DNA from: Chloroflexota bacterium
GTDB lineage: Bacteria > Chloroflexota > Limnocylindria > Limnocylindrales > CSP1-4
Length of the DNA stretch: 6,050 nucleotides
Assembly (NCBI GenBank): GCA_004298915.1
Contig: SCTE01000174.1
Span: 1-6,050, forward strand
Direction: 5' to 3'
Shown: one piece after another, positions 1 to 5,830 of the stretch
Layout of the letters: each line of letters starts with the position of its first letter
Position numbering within the stretch: the first letter of the stretch is position 1
Made by a program: the position numbers and the translations under genes
Notes under the pieces: model-generated
Databases searched by the model: none
What the model was told of the DNA's origin: nothing
Seen by the model: the letters and a program-made list of their open reading frames with translations, nothing else

Positions 1-78
1 CGTGACCGACATCTTCGAGTTCGGGGCCCGGGAACTGCCGAAATGGAACACGATCTCGATCAGCGGCTACCACATGCG
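1..78 (+). repeat. left arm of perfect inverted repeat (duplicate mutase fragment, opposite strand)
   Basis: Every base of 1-78 is the reverse complement of 145-222. I checked this in ten-base blocks without a mismatch; the match stops at 79 versus 144. Read on the plus strand from base 2 it encodes the same mutase segment, from VTDIFEFGARE to SGYHMR, as the minus-strand gene. Since the arm reaches base 1, 78 bp is a minimum length. A perfect, recent, coding inverted copy is typical of a fold-back chimera at a contig end. Confidence 0.97.
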
Positions 79-866
79 TCGACGTACGCGATCGCGTCGG
101 CGAGGGTGAACGCCAGCTCCTGCGCCGCCGTCGCCCCGGCCTCGCGCATGTGGTAGCCGCTGATCGAGATCGTGTTCCATTTCGGCAGTTCCCGGGCCCC
201 GAACTCGAAGATGTCGGTCACGAGGCGCATCGACGGACCGGGTGGATATATCCAGGTACCGCGTGCAACATATTCCTTGAGAATGTCATTCTGCACGGTT
301 CCCGACAGCTGGTCCCGGGCGACCCCCTGGCGTTCCGCGGCAACCACGTACAGGGCGACCAGCGTCGCAGCCGTCGCGTTGATCGTCATCGACGTCGAGA
401 CCTGGCCGAGCGGGATCTGGTCGAACAGGACCTCCATGTCGGCCAGGCTCGCGATCGGCACGCCGACCCGCCCGACCTCCCCTGCCGCCTCGGGCGCATC
501 CGAATCGAAGCCCATCTGGGTCGGCAGGTCGAACGCCACGGACAGCCCGGTCTGGCCCTGCTCCAGGAGGTAGCGGAACCGGGCGTTCGTCTCGGCCGCC
601 GTCGCAAAGCCCGCGTACTGGCGCATCGTCCAGAAGCGGCTCCGGTACATCGTCGGCTGGACGCCGCGGGTGAACGGGAACTCGCCCGGACGACCGAGGT
701 CGCGGTCCTCGTCAAGGTCGGCGAGGTCGGCCGGCGTGTACAGGTCGCGGACCTCGAGGCCTGACGACGTCTCGAACGAGTCGCGACGCTCCGGGGCTCC
801 CTTGAGGGAGCGCGCGCGGGCACCGTCGCGCCAGCGATCTCGACCCGGATCCCGTCCCTCGGCCAC
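60..866 (-). CDS. mutB: methylmalonyl-CoA mutase, large (catalytic) subunit, N-terminal part, broken by fold-back
   Basis: Adenosylcobalamin-dependent mutase that interconverts (R)-methylmalonyl-CoA and succinyl-CoA in the cytoplasm. The reading frame gives 268 residues, about half of the usual 520-560-residue catalytic chain. It carries the family signatures in order: FETSSGLEV (31-39), PFTRG (64-68), TMYR (72-75), RQYAGF (82-87), GQTGLSVAFDLPTQ (104-117), STSMTINA (157-164), QNDILKEY (192-199), ARGT (201-204) and SISGYH (234-239). Tyr84, Gln192, Arg202 and His239 fit the substrate-site residues Tyr89, Gln197, Arg207 and His244 of the Propionibacterium enzyme (known from the family; offset of 5 is my alignment). 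The start is GTG at 866, with AGGGAG four bases upstream, 17 nt after the biotin carrier gene. Authentic sequence ends near Asp263 (position 78-80). The last residues and the stop come from the inverted copy at 1-78, so the end is not the natural C-terminus. The cobalamin domain is not in view and may be a separate gene. Confidence 0.93.
   Translation of the reverse strand: MAEGRDPGRDRWRDGARARSLKGAPERRDSFETSSGLEVRDLYTPADLADLDEDRDLGRPGEFPFTRGVQPTMYRSRFWTMRQYAGFATAAETNARFRYLLEQGQTGLSVAFDLPTQMGFDSDAPEAAGEVGRVGVPIASLADMEVLFDQIPLGQVSTSMTINATAATLVALYVVAAERQGVARDQLSGTVQNDILKEYVARGTWIYPPGPSMRLVTDIFEFGARELPKWNTISISGYHMREAGATAAQELAFTLADAIAYVDACGSR
145..222 (-). repeat. right arm of perfect inverted repeat (within the mutase gene)
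   Basis: Partner of 1-78, separated by a 66-nt spacer (79-144) that codes in the mutase frame for the segment from EAGATAAQE to AIAYV. This arm is in its natural context: the minus-strand mutase frame runs through it uninterrupted from 866, and the protein matches the family in order. It is therefore the original copy and 1-78 is the duplicate. Confidence 0.97.
796..811. repeat. hairpin-forming palindrome at the mutase 5' end (SLKG-coding)
   Basis: GCTCCCT and AGGGAGC are perfect complementary 7-base arms around a 2-base centre. As RNA it could form a six-pair stem with a four-base loop. On the minus strand it is translated as Ser-Leu-Lys-Gly at mutase residues 20-23, in the poorly conserved N-terminal leader. 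It resembles in size, register and position the SLRKD palindromes of the two carboxylase genes, but the sequence differs. Confidence 0.6.
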
Positions 867-883
867 GCTTCTCCCTGCCCGCC

Positions 884-1549
884 TCAGTTGATGACCATGA
901 GCGGGTCACCCAGCTCGATCCTGGCGCCCGGATGCACGCTCACCCGCTCGATGACCCCGTCCCGGGGCGCGAGGACCTCGTTCTGCATCTTCATCGCCTC
1001 GATGATCGCGAGCTTCTGCCCGGCGATGACCCTATCACCCGCCGCCACGGGAACCGCCACGACGACGCCGGGGATCATGGCACGGACCTCGGTCGGCCCG
1101 CTGGCCGCCCCGTCGACCCGGGAGCGCCTGGCCCTGGCTCGAAGGTCGGCTCGGGCCGCTGGCTCCACCTCGACCACGACCCGCCAGCCCCCGATCAGCA
1201 CCTCGCGTCGGACGCTCACGACAGCTCCCCGCCCCGCGAACTCGGTGCGCTGGAGCACCTGGACGACCTGGTCCCCGATCGTCAGCCGGGAGTGCCCCGG
1301 ACCTGAATGCTCGAGCGATACCGAGCTCACCGTGTCATCGACGAGCCATCGGCCGTCCGTCCCGTCGGGGGCGACCGTGATCGGTTCGAGGCCGGCGTGC
1401 ACCGAGGGCGGCGCGAGGGTCACGCGCATCGCCTGTGACGTGCCTGCGCGCGCCGGCGAGCCGTCTGGCTGCGGCGGGCCGGCTGGCTGCGGCGAGCCGC
1501 CCGTCCGAGGCATCGGTTCCCCGTCCGGGTGACCGACCACCTCGCTCAC
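884..1549 (-). CDS. biotin carrier (BT-BCCP) subunit of acyl-CoA carboxylase
   Basis: Carries the biotin that shuttles carboxyl groups from the biotin carboxylase to the carboxyltransferase of the propionyl-CoA carboxylase. From a GTG at 1549 the protein has 221 residues. There is a Pro/Gly-rich leader (about 17-40), then a beta-rich segment (about 45-130) that looks like the BT linker domain of PccA-type alpha subunits. The C-terminal biotinyl domain (about 150-221) has the EAMKM motif, with Lys187 as the biotinylation site. The normal A-P-M-P-G lead-in reads A-M-I-P-G. The chosen start overlaps the biotin carboxylase stop by four bases (GTGA), which suggests translational coupling. An ATG at 1513 behind GGGGA is a good alternative (209 residues, Lys175). 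The mutase gene follows after 17 nt. The BT assignment is from overall look and context; the biotinyl domain is certain. Confidence 0.9.
   Translation of the reverse strand: MSEVVGHPDGEPMPRTGGSPQPAGPPQPDGSPARAGTSQAMRVTLAPPSVHAGLEPITVAPDGTDGRWLVDDTVSSVSLEHSGPGHSRLTIGDQVVQVLQRTEFAGRGAVVSVRREVLIGGWRVVVEVEPAARADLRARARRSRVDGAASGPTEVRAMIPGVVVAVPVAAGDRVIAGQKLAIIEAMKMQNEVLAPRDGVIERVSVHPGARIELGDPLMVIN
1461..1496. repeat. two-copy 18-bp tandem repeat in the biotin carrier leader
   Basis: Units 1461-1478 and 1479-1496 agree at 16 of 18 bases and share TGGCTGCGGCG. On the minus strand they encode a repeated P-Q-P-x-G unit in the Pro/Gly-rich leader of the biotin carrier protein. This is a small in-frame duplication, likely in a flexible linker. 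Confidence 0.7.
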
Positions 1550-3192
1550 CTTGGCCACCGATCGATGCCGTCGAGCAGGCCGTCCGCGTACCAGCCGCTC
1601 GTCGTCCCGCGGGAAGCGCCTCGGTTTCCCGGCGTGCGTGAGCCGTCGATCGATGCCGGGGCATGGCCATCGGTCCCGTAGGACCCGTGCGACCCGGCAG
1701 CCGTGAGCCCGGCCGCGAGCAGCGCCAGGCGGGCAGCCTCGCGGAACGAAGCGGGCCCGTCCCAGTGCTCCATGACCCACTCGGTGTGGACCTCGCCCGC
1801 GCGGAACGAGGCGTCGCGCGTCACGAATCGATCGAACGGCAGCGTCGTCTGGATGCCGCCGACTTCGGTCTCGTCGAGCGCGCGGCGCAGGCGATCGATG
1901 GCCGCGCCCCGATCCCGCGCGTGGACCATGACCTTCGCGATGAGGTTGTCGTACTCGGCGGGGACGAGCTCGCCGGCCTCGAGCGCGGTGTCGACCCGGA
2001 CGCCCGGCCCGCTCGGCATCGTCCAGGTCGTCAGTCGGCCAGGTGTCGGAGCGAAATCGCGACCCGGGTCCTCGGCCGAGAGGCGGACCTCGATCGCATG
2101 GCCGAACGGATCGGTCGCTCGCGACGCGGCCTCGAGGGCCGCGGCCGACAGGGGTCGCCCCGCTGCAAGGAGAAACTGCTCCCGGACGATGTCCAGGCCC
2201 GATACGAGCTCGGTCACGCCGTGTTCGACCTGGAGGCGCGTGTTGACCTCGAGGAAATAGAACGACCCGTCCGGGGCGAGGAGGAATTCCGCCGTTGCCG
2301 CGTTCCGGAGTCCCGCCGCGACCGCGATCCGCACCGCGAGCTCGTGGAGGCGCGCTCGGTCCTGGGAGGAGAGACCCGGCGCCGGCGCCTCCTCGACGAG
2401 CTTCTGGTGGCGCCGCTGGAGCGAACAGTCCCGCTCCCCGATCGCGACGACCCGGCCGGTCGCATCGCCCAGGAGCTGGACCTCGACGTGGCGCGCCGGC
2501 CGGACCTCCCGTTCGAGGTAGACGGCCCCATCGCCAAACGCCGATGCTGCCTCCCGGGACCCGTCGGCCAGCGCCTCGACCAGGTCGCGGACCGAGTCGA
2601 CGCGTCGCATGCCGCGACCGCCGCCCCCGGACGCCGCCTTGACGAGGAGCGGAAAGCCGATGGTTTCGGCCTCCGCGATGACCGCTGCGACGTGCTCGGG
2701 CCGATCGACCATCGCCGGCTCGATCGATCCCGGGACCGCCGGAACGCCCACGTCGTGAGCCAGGCGGCGCGCGTGGAGCTTGTCCCCGATCGCCTCGATG
2801 GTCTCGGCCGACGGCCCCACGAACGTCACGCCGGCCTGTTCTGCGGCCCGCGCGAAGGCAGCCCGTTCCGAGAGGAATCCGTAGCCAGGATGGATCGCAT
2901 CGGCGCCGCTGTCGATCGCGGCCTGCACCACGGCGTCGATGCGCAGGTAGCTCTCGGCGGGTGCGGCGGGCCCGAGCCGGATCGCCCTGTCGGCGAGGCG
3001 GACGTGGGCGGCCCCGGCGTCGGCGTCGCTGTAGACCGCCACCGACTCCATGCCCATCTCGCGACACGCGCGAATGATCCGGATCGCGATCTCGCCCCGG
3101 TTGGCGATCAGGATCCGACGGAAGGGCGATCCGGCCGGATCGTCTTTGCGCAAAGACGCGTTCGCTGCCGGGTCAGAGCGGGATGTTGCCAT
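1546..3192 (-). CDS. accC: biotin carboxylase subunit of acyl-CoA (propionyl-CoA) carboxylase
   Basis: ATP-dependent carboxylation of the biotin on the neighbouring carrier protein; first half-reaction of the carboxylase complex. With ATG at 3192 the protein has 548 residues. The biotin-carboxylase N-domain starts at RRILIANRGEIAIR (25-38) and includes HPGYGFLSE (101-109). The ATP-grasp domain has KAASGGGGRGM (185-195), HVEVQLLGD (235-243), GERDCSLQRRHQK (252-264) and FLEVNTRLQVEH (313-324). The C-domain has EVRLSAEDP (368-376), PTPG (382-385) and EYDNLIAK (413-420). The usual EHPVTE reads EHGVTE (323-328). The core is followed by a tail rich in Gly, Ser, Thr and Ala (about 485-548), so the chain is some 90-100 residues longer than stand-alone AccC. 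GGAAG six bases before 3192 supports this start; an upstream in-frame start at 3216 is less likely. It overlaps the end of the carboxyltransferase gene by 20 nt. An N-terminal leader of about 23 residues contains the SLRKD palindrome. Confidence 0.95.
   Translation of the reverse strand: MATSRSDPAANASLRKDDPAGSPFRRILIANRGEIAIRIIRACREMGMESVAVYSDADAGAAHVRLADRAIRLGPAAPAESYLRIDAVVQAAIDSGADAIHPGYGFLSERAAFARAAEQAGVTFVGPSAETIEAIGDKLHARRLAHDVGVPAVPGSIEPAMVDRPEHVAAVIAEAETIGFPLLVKAASGGGGRGMRRVDSVRDLVEALADGSREAASAFGDGAVYLEREVRPARHVEVQLLGDATGRVVAIGERDCSLQRRHQKLVEEAPAPGLSSQDRARLHELAVRIAVAAGLRNAATAEFLLAPDGSFYFLEVNTRLQVEHGVTELVSGLDIVREQFLLAAGRPLSAAALEAASRATDPFGHAIEVRLSAEDPGRDFAPTPGRLTTWTMPSGPGVRVDTALEAGELVPAEYDNLIAKVMVHARDRGAAIDRLRRALDETEVGGIQTTLPFDRFVTRDASFRAGEVHTEWVMEHWDGPASFREAARLALLAAGLTAAGSHGSYGTDGHAPASIDGSRTPGNRGASRGTTSGWYADGLLDGIDRWPR
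3141..3158. repeat. perfect 18-bp palindrome, SLRKD-coding, copy 1
   Basis: CGTCTTTGCGCAAAGACG is its own reverse complement over all 18 bases. It lies at codons 12-17 of the biotin carboxylase and is read on the minus strand as Ser-Leu-Arg-Lys-Asp using TCT, TTG and AAA codons, which look scarce in this GC-rich window. As RNA it could form a seven-pair stem with a GCGC loop. A nearly identical copy lies at 4771-4788. Confidence 0.85.
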
Positions 3193-4789
3193 GCTTCTTC
3201 CGCGGGTTCGAGGCACGTTTGGTGGCGAGCATCTCGAGCGCCCGAATGAGCCGCGGTCGCGTTTCGGATGGACGGAACACGTCGTCGACGTAGCCCCGCG
3301 CCGCGGCGATGTAGGGATTGGCGAATTCCCGCTCGTAGTCGGCGACGAGGCGGGCGCGTTCGGCCGCGGGATCGGCCGCCGCGGCCAGCTCGTCCTTGAA
3401 GATGATGTTCACGGCCCCATCCGCCCCCATCACGGCAATCTCGGCTGTCGGCCAGGCGAAGTTCATGTCGCCCCGGATGTGCTTGCTGCTCATGACGTCG
3501 TAGGCACCGCCGTAGGCCTTGCGGGTGATCACCGTCAGCTTGGGCACGGTCGCCTCGCAGTAGGCGTACAGCAACTTCGCGCCGTGCTTGATGATCCCGC
3601 CGTGCTCCTGGCCCACGCCGGGAAGGAAGCCCGGGACGTCCACGAACGACACGATCGGGACGTTGAAGCAATCGCAGGTCCGGACGAACCGGGCCGCCTT
3701 GGTGGAGGCGTCGATGTCGAGCGCGCCCGCCAGGACCGATGGCTGCTGGGCGATGATCCCGACGCTGCGTCCGCCGAGCCGGGCGAAGCCGATGATGATG
3801 TTCGGTGCCCAGGCCGGCTGGATCTCGAGGAAGTCGCGGTCATCGACGACGGCATGGATCACGTCGTGCATGTCGTATGGCTTGTGCGGATCCTCGGGCA
3901 CGACCGTGTCGAGGCTTGGATCCATGCGATCGGCCGGATCGGCCGTCGGGACGATCGCCGGAGCCTCGAGGTTGTTCTGCGGAAGATGGGCCAGGATCCG
4001 ACGCACCGCGTCGAGCGCGTCGGACTCATCGGCCGCAGCCAGGTGGGCGACGCCGCTCTTCGAGGTGTGGACCCCGGCACCGCCGAGTGATTCCGCGTCC
4101 ACTTCCTCGTGCGTCACGGCCCTCACGACATTCGGGCCGGTGACGAACATGTAGCTCGTGCCCTCGACCATCACCGTGAAGTCGGTGATCGCCGGCGAGT
4201 AGACCGCACCCCCGGCACATGGACCAAGAATCACCGAGATCTGCGGCACGACGCCCGAGGCCAGGACGTTGCGGAGGAAGATGTCGGCGTAGCCGCCGAG
4301 GGACACGACGCCCTCCTGGATGCGTGCGCCTCCGGAATCGTTCAGGCCGATGATGGGCGCCCCGACGTTCATCGCCAGGTCCATGATCTTGCAGATCTTC
4401 CCGGCGTAGGCCTCGGACAGCGATCCGCCGAACACCGTGAAGTCCTGGCTGAAGACGAAGACCAGCCGCCCGTCGACGGTCCCGTGGCCCGTGACCACGC
4501 CGTCGCCGAGGTACAGCGGCGTGTCCGACCCTGCCTCTGGCCGGGACGTTACGAAGGCGTCGAGTTCGACGAACGAGTCGGGATCGAGCAGGAGGTCGAT
4601 TCGTTCGCGGGCTGTGAGCTTGCCAGCCTCGTGCTGGCGATCGATACGGGCCTGGCCACCCCCCATCAGCGATTCGGCGCGAAGCTCCTCGAGTCGGTTC
4701 AGGCGCTCGGCATTCGACGGCACGCTTCGTCTCCTGTTCGACTGGTCGGCGGGCGGCGGGCGATCTTCGCCGTCTTTGCGCAAGGACAT
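3173..4789 (-). CDS. pccB: propionyl-CoA carboxylase carboxyltransferase (beta) subunit
   Basis: Transfers the carboxyl group from carboxybiotin to propionyl-CoA (possibly also acetyl-CoA), giving (S)-methylmalonyl-CoA. From ATG 4789 the protein has 538 residues, the normal beta-subunit length. Two crotonase-like halves are clear. The N-half has GKLTARERIDLLLD, LNDSGGARIQEGV and the oxyanion stretch GPCAGGAVYSPA. The C-half has VDVPGFLPGVGQEHGGII and RKAYGGAYDVM. The protein ends in KKHGNIPL, typical of PccB. The Asp in GGAYDVM (about residue 431) is, to my knowledge, the residue tied to propionyl preference in Streptomyces PccB (Asp422). Start choice is uncertain: ATG 4819 and GTG 4828 are in frame upstream and none has a clear Shine-Dalgarno. 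I prefer 4789 because conserved sequence begins later and a -10-like TAGAAT overlaps 4819. First gene of the operon; its end overlaps the biotin carboxylase start. Methylmalonyl-CoA decarboxylase or a broader acyl-CoA carboxylase is possible, but the adjacent mutase favours propionyl-CoA. Confidence 0.93.
   Translation of the reverse strand: MSLRKDGEDRPPPADQSNRRRSVPSNAERLNRLEELRAESLMGGGQARIDRQHEAGKLTARERIDLLLDPDSFVELDAFVTSRPEAGSDTPLYLGDGVVTGHGTVDGRLVFVFSQDFTVFGGSLSEAYAGKICKIMDLAMNVGAPIIGLNDSGGARIQEGVVSLGGYADIFLRNVLASGVVPQISVILGPCAGGAVYSPAITDFTVMVEGTSYMFVTGPNVVRAVTHEEVDAESLGGAGVHTSKSGVAHLAAADESDALDAVRRILAHLPQNNLEAPAIVPTADPADRMDPSLDTVVPEDPHKPYDMHDVIHAVVDDRDFLEIQPAWAPNIIIGFARLGGRSVGIIAQQPSVLAGALDIDASTKAARFVRTCDCFNVPIVSFVDVPGFLPGVGQEHGGIIKHGAKLLYAYCEATVPKLTVITRKAYGGAYDVMSSKHIRGDMNFAWPTAEIAVMGADGAVNIIFKDELAAAADPAAERARLVADYEREFANPYIAAARGYVDDVFRPSETRPRLIRALEMLATKRASNPRKKHGNIPL
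3195..3201 (-). promoter_or_regulatory. ribosome binding site of the biotin carboxylase gene
   Basis: Minus-strand GGAAGAA, with its GGAAG core ending four bases short of the spacer to ATG 3192, lies inside the last codons of the carboxyltransferase gene. It favours 3192 over the in-frame start at 3216. Confidence 0.6.
4771..4788. repeat. near-perfect palindrome, SLRKD-coding, copy 2 at the pccB start
   Basis: This copy agrees with the palindrome at 3141-3158 at 16 of 18 bases (core GTCTTTGCGCAAGGAC, one symmetry mismatch). It immediately follows the A of the ATG at 4789, so the protein begins Met-Ser-Leu-Arg-Lys-Asp. Location at the very start codon would allow control of translation by an RNA hairpin or of transcription by a dimeric DNA-binding protein; neither is shown. 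Confidence 0.8.
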
Positions 4790-4817
4790 CGTGGGCCCAT
4801 GACGCGACTCCTCGGCC

Positions 4818-4823
4818 ATTCTA
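4818..4823 (-). promoter_or_regulatory. candidate -10 element of the carboxylase operon
   Basis: TAGAAT on the minus strand matches the TATAAT consensus at five of six bases in otherwise GC-rich DNA and lies about 28 bases before ATG 4789. No convincing -35 is found at 16-18 bp spacing, so this is a weak call. If used, transcription would start after ATG 4819, supporting 4789 as the start codon. Confidence 0.3.
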
Positions 4824-4904
4824 GTCACAGCGTTCCGGAACCGGCCGTGAAGGACGGATGCGCACGCCTAGGGGGCCCAACGCAGACGCACGGATCCATG
4901 CCGG

Positions 4905-4913
4905 TAATCCACA
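4905..4913 (+). promoter_or_regulatory. near-consensus DnaA box
   Basis: TAATCCACA differs from the DnaA box TTATCCACA at one base. It faces the perfect box at 4938-4946, 24 bp away, in the gap between the divergent units. Confidence 0.5.
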
Positions 4914-4937
4914 CTTCGGTGCACAAGTCCACGAACC

Positions 4938-4946
4938 TGTGGATAA
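4938..4946 (-). promoter_or_regulatory. perfect DnaA box
   Basis: TGTGGATAA is the exact reverse complement of the consensus DnaA box TTATCCACA. It lies 120 bp upstream of parA. With the box at 4905-4913 it forms an inverted pair. No AT-rich unwinding stretch is evident, so this may be part of an origin region or a DnaA-responsive promoter site rather than a complete oriC. Confidence 0.6.
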
Positions 4947-5065
4947 GTCGCCCGCCGATTGGACGGCCCGCTGGAGTAGGATCTACCCACCGCGCTCCCC
5001 CATTCGTCGGGAATCGAGTGACGCGCATCCTGCGCACCAAGTCGCCCATCCGAGGTGTTTCTCCG

Positions 5066-5830
5066 GTGACCAACGTCATTGCCATCGCGAACCAGAAGGG
5101 CGGCGTCGGAAAGACGACCACGACGATCAACCTGGCGGGCGCGCTGGCTGAAGAGAACTTCCGGGTCCTGTGCATCGACATGGACCCGCAGGCGAATCTC
5201 ACCGCCGGGCTCGGCATCAACCTCAACAGCATCGAGCTGTCGATGGCCGACGTCCTCGTGGGGCGAGCCACGATCGACCAGGTGATCGTCCCGACCGAGA
5301 CCGAGCACATCGACGTCGTTCCGGCGCACATCGACCTGGCCGCGACCGAAGGGGAGTTGTTCACGATGCTCGGCCGGGAGGGAATCCTGCGCGACGCGCT
5401 CGAGGGCAAGCTCAAGAGTCGCTATGACTACGCCCTCATCGACTGCCCGCCGAACCTCGGCCTGCTGACCGTGAACGGCCTCGTTGCCGCCGATGGCGTG
5501 ATCATCCCGGTGCAGACGCAGTTCTACGCGATGAAGGGCCTGAACAACCTCGTCAAGGTCATCAACACGATTCGCCTGAAGCTGAACCGGAAGCTCAAGA
5601 TCCTCGGACTCCTGCCGACGTTCTATGACGGCCGGACGAACCTCGCACGCGACATGCTCGACGAGTTGAAGGCCGTGGGCGACCACCACGTGTTCGAATC
5701 GATCATCCGCAACACCGTGAAACTGGGCGAGGCGCCCCTGGCCGGGCGTCCGATCACGAGCTACGCCGGCTACACGGATGCGGCCCGGACCTACCGTGAG
5801 CTGGCGCGGGAGGTCATCGACCTTGGCTAG
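5066..5830 (+). CDS. parA: chromosome-partitioning ATPase ParA (Soj family)
   Basis: Walker-type ATPase that works with ParB to segregate newly replicated origins over the nucleoid. From GTG 5066 the protein has 254 residues, a normal Soj/ParA length. The deviant Walker A QKGGVGKTTT (10-19) has signature Lys11 and Lys16. CIDMDPQAN (37-44) holds Asp40 of the A' motif. YALIDCPPN (122-130) is Walker B with Asp126, and PVQTQFYAMKGL (148-159) follows. All key residues are present. Conserved sequence begins at VIAIANQKGG, which favours 5066; GAGG at 5052-5055 is 10 nt upstream. An in-frame GTG at 5018 with better-spaced GGGA would add 16 residues containing five basic ones (270 residues). parB begins inside the last codons. 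No HTH extension is seen, so this is the chromosomal type rather than a plasmid type Ia ParA. Membership of the MinD/Mrp relatives is ruled out by the parB neighbour. Confidence 0.96.
   Translation: MTNVIAIANQKGGVGKTTTTINLAGALAEENFRVLCIDMDPQANLTAGLGINLNSIELSMADVLVGRATIDQVIVPTETEHIDVVPAHIDLAATEGELFTMLGREGILRDALEGKLKSRYDYALIDCPPNLGLLTVNGLVAADGVIIPVQTQFYAMKGLNNLVKVINTIRLKLNRKLKILGLLPTFYDGRTNLARDMLDELKAVGDHHVFESIIRNTVKLGEAPLAGRPITSYAGYTDAARTYRELAREVIDLG
5808..5813 (+). promoter_or_regulatory. ribosome binding site of parB
   Basis: GGGAGG lies nine bases before the TTG at 5823, inside the parA coding sequence. It decides the start of parB, which has no ATG or GTG near its beginning. Confidence 0.65.

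Larger units (their letters stand above)
4790..5065. other. divergent intergenic region between the carboxylase operon and parAB
   Basis: About 276 bp separating the divergent start codons (shorter if upstream starts are used). It holds the DnaA-box pair and the -10-like TAGAAT. I see no tRNA, terminator hairpin, full parS (TGTTTCACGTGAAACA) or convincing parA promoter in it. Confidence 0.75.

Noticed and set aside
1550..3067. Extension of the biotin carrier frame upstream through the biotin carboxylase gene
   Set aside because: The extended translation is Arg/Gly/Pro-rich and is an off-frame reading of the biotin carboxylase; recognisable carrier sequence begins only after the accC stop.
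1663..3249. Long open plus-strand frame antisense to the biotin carboxylase
   Set aside because: Arg/Gly/Asp-rich translation without any recognisable domain; the minus strand carries an unmistakable biotin carboxylase. Such mirror frames are expected in GC-rich coding DNA.
3050..4154. Open plus-strand frames antisense to pccB
   Set aside because: No family motifs; the minus-strand protein is complete and conserved to its KHGNIPL end.
4959..4982. parA promoter with TTGGAC and TAGGAT
   Set aside because: The two hexamers are separated by only 12 bases, too short for a sigma-70-type promoter; TAGGAT alone is weak evidence.
4109..5017. Extension of the parA frame far upstream
   Set aside because: This part is antisense to pccB and the intergenic gap; ParA homology begins at about 5066.
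5057..5072. Possible parS site (TGTTTCTCCGGTGACC)
   Set aside because: Only the left half TGTTTC fits the parS consensus; the right half does not mirror it.
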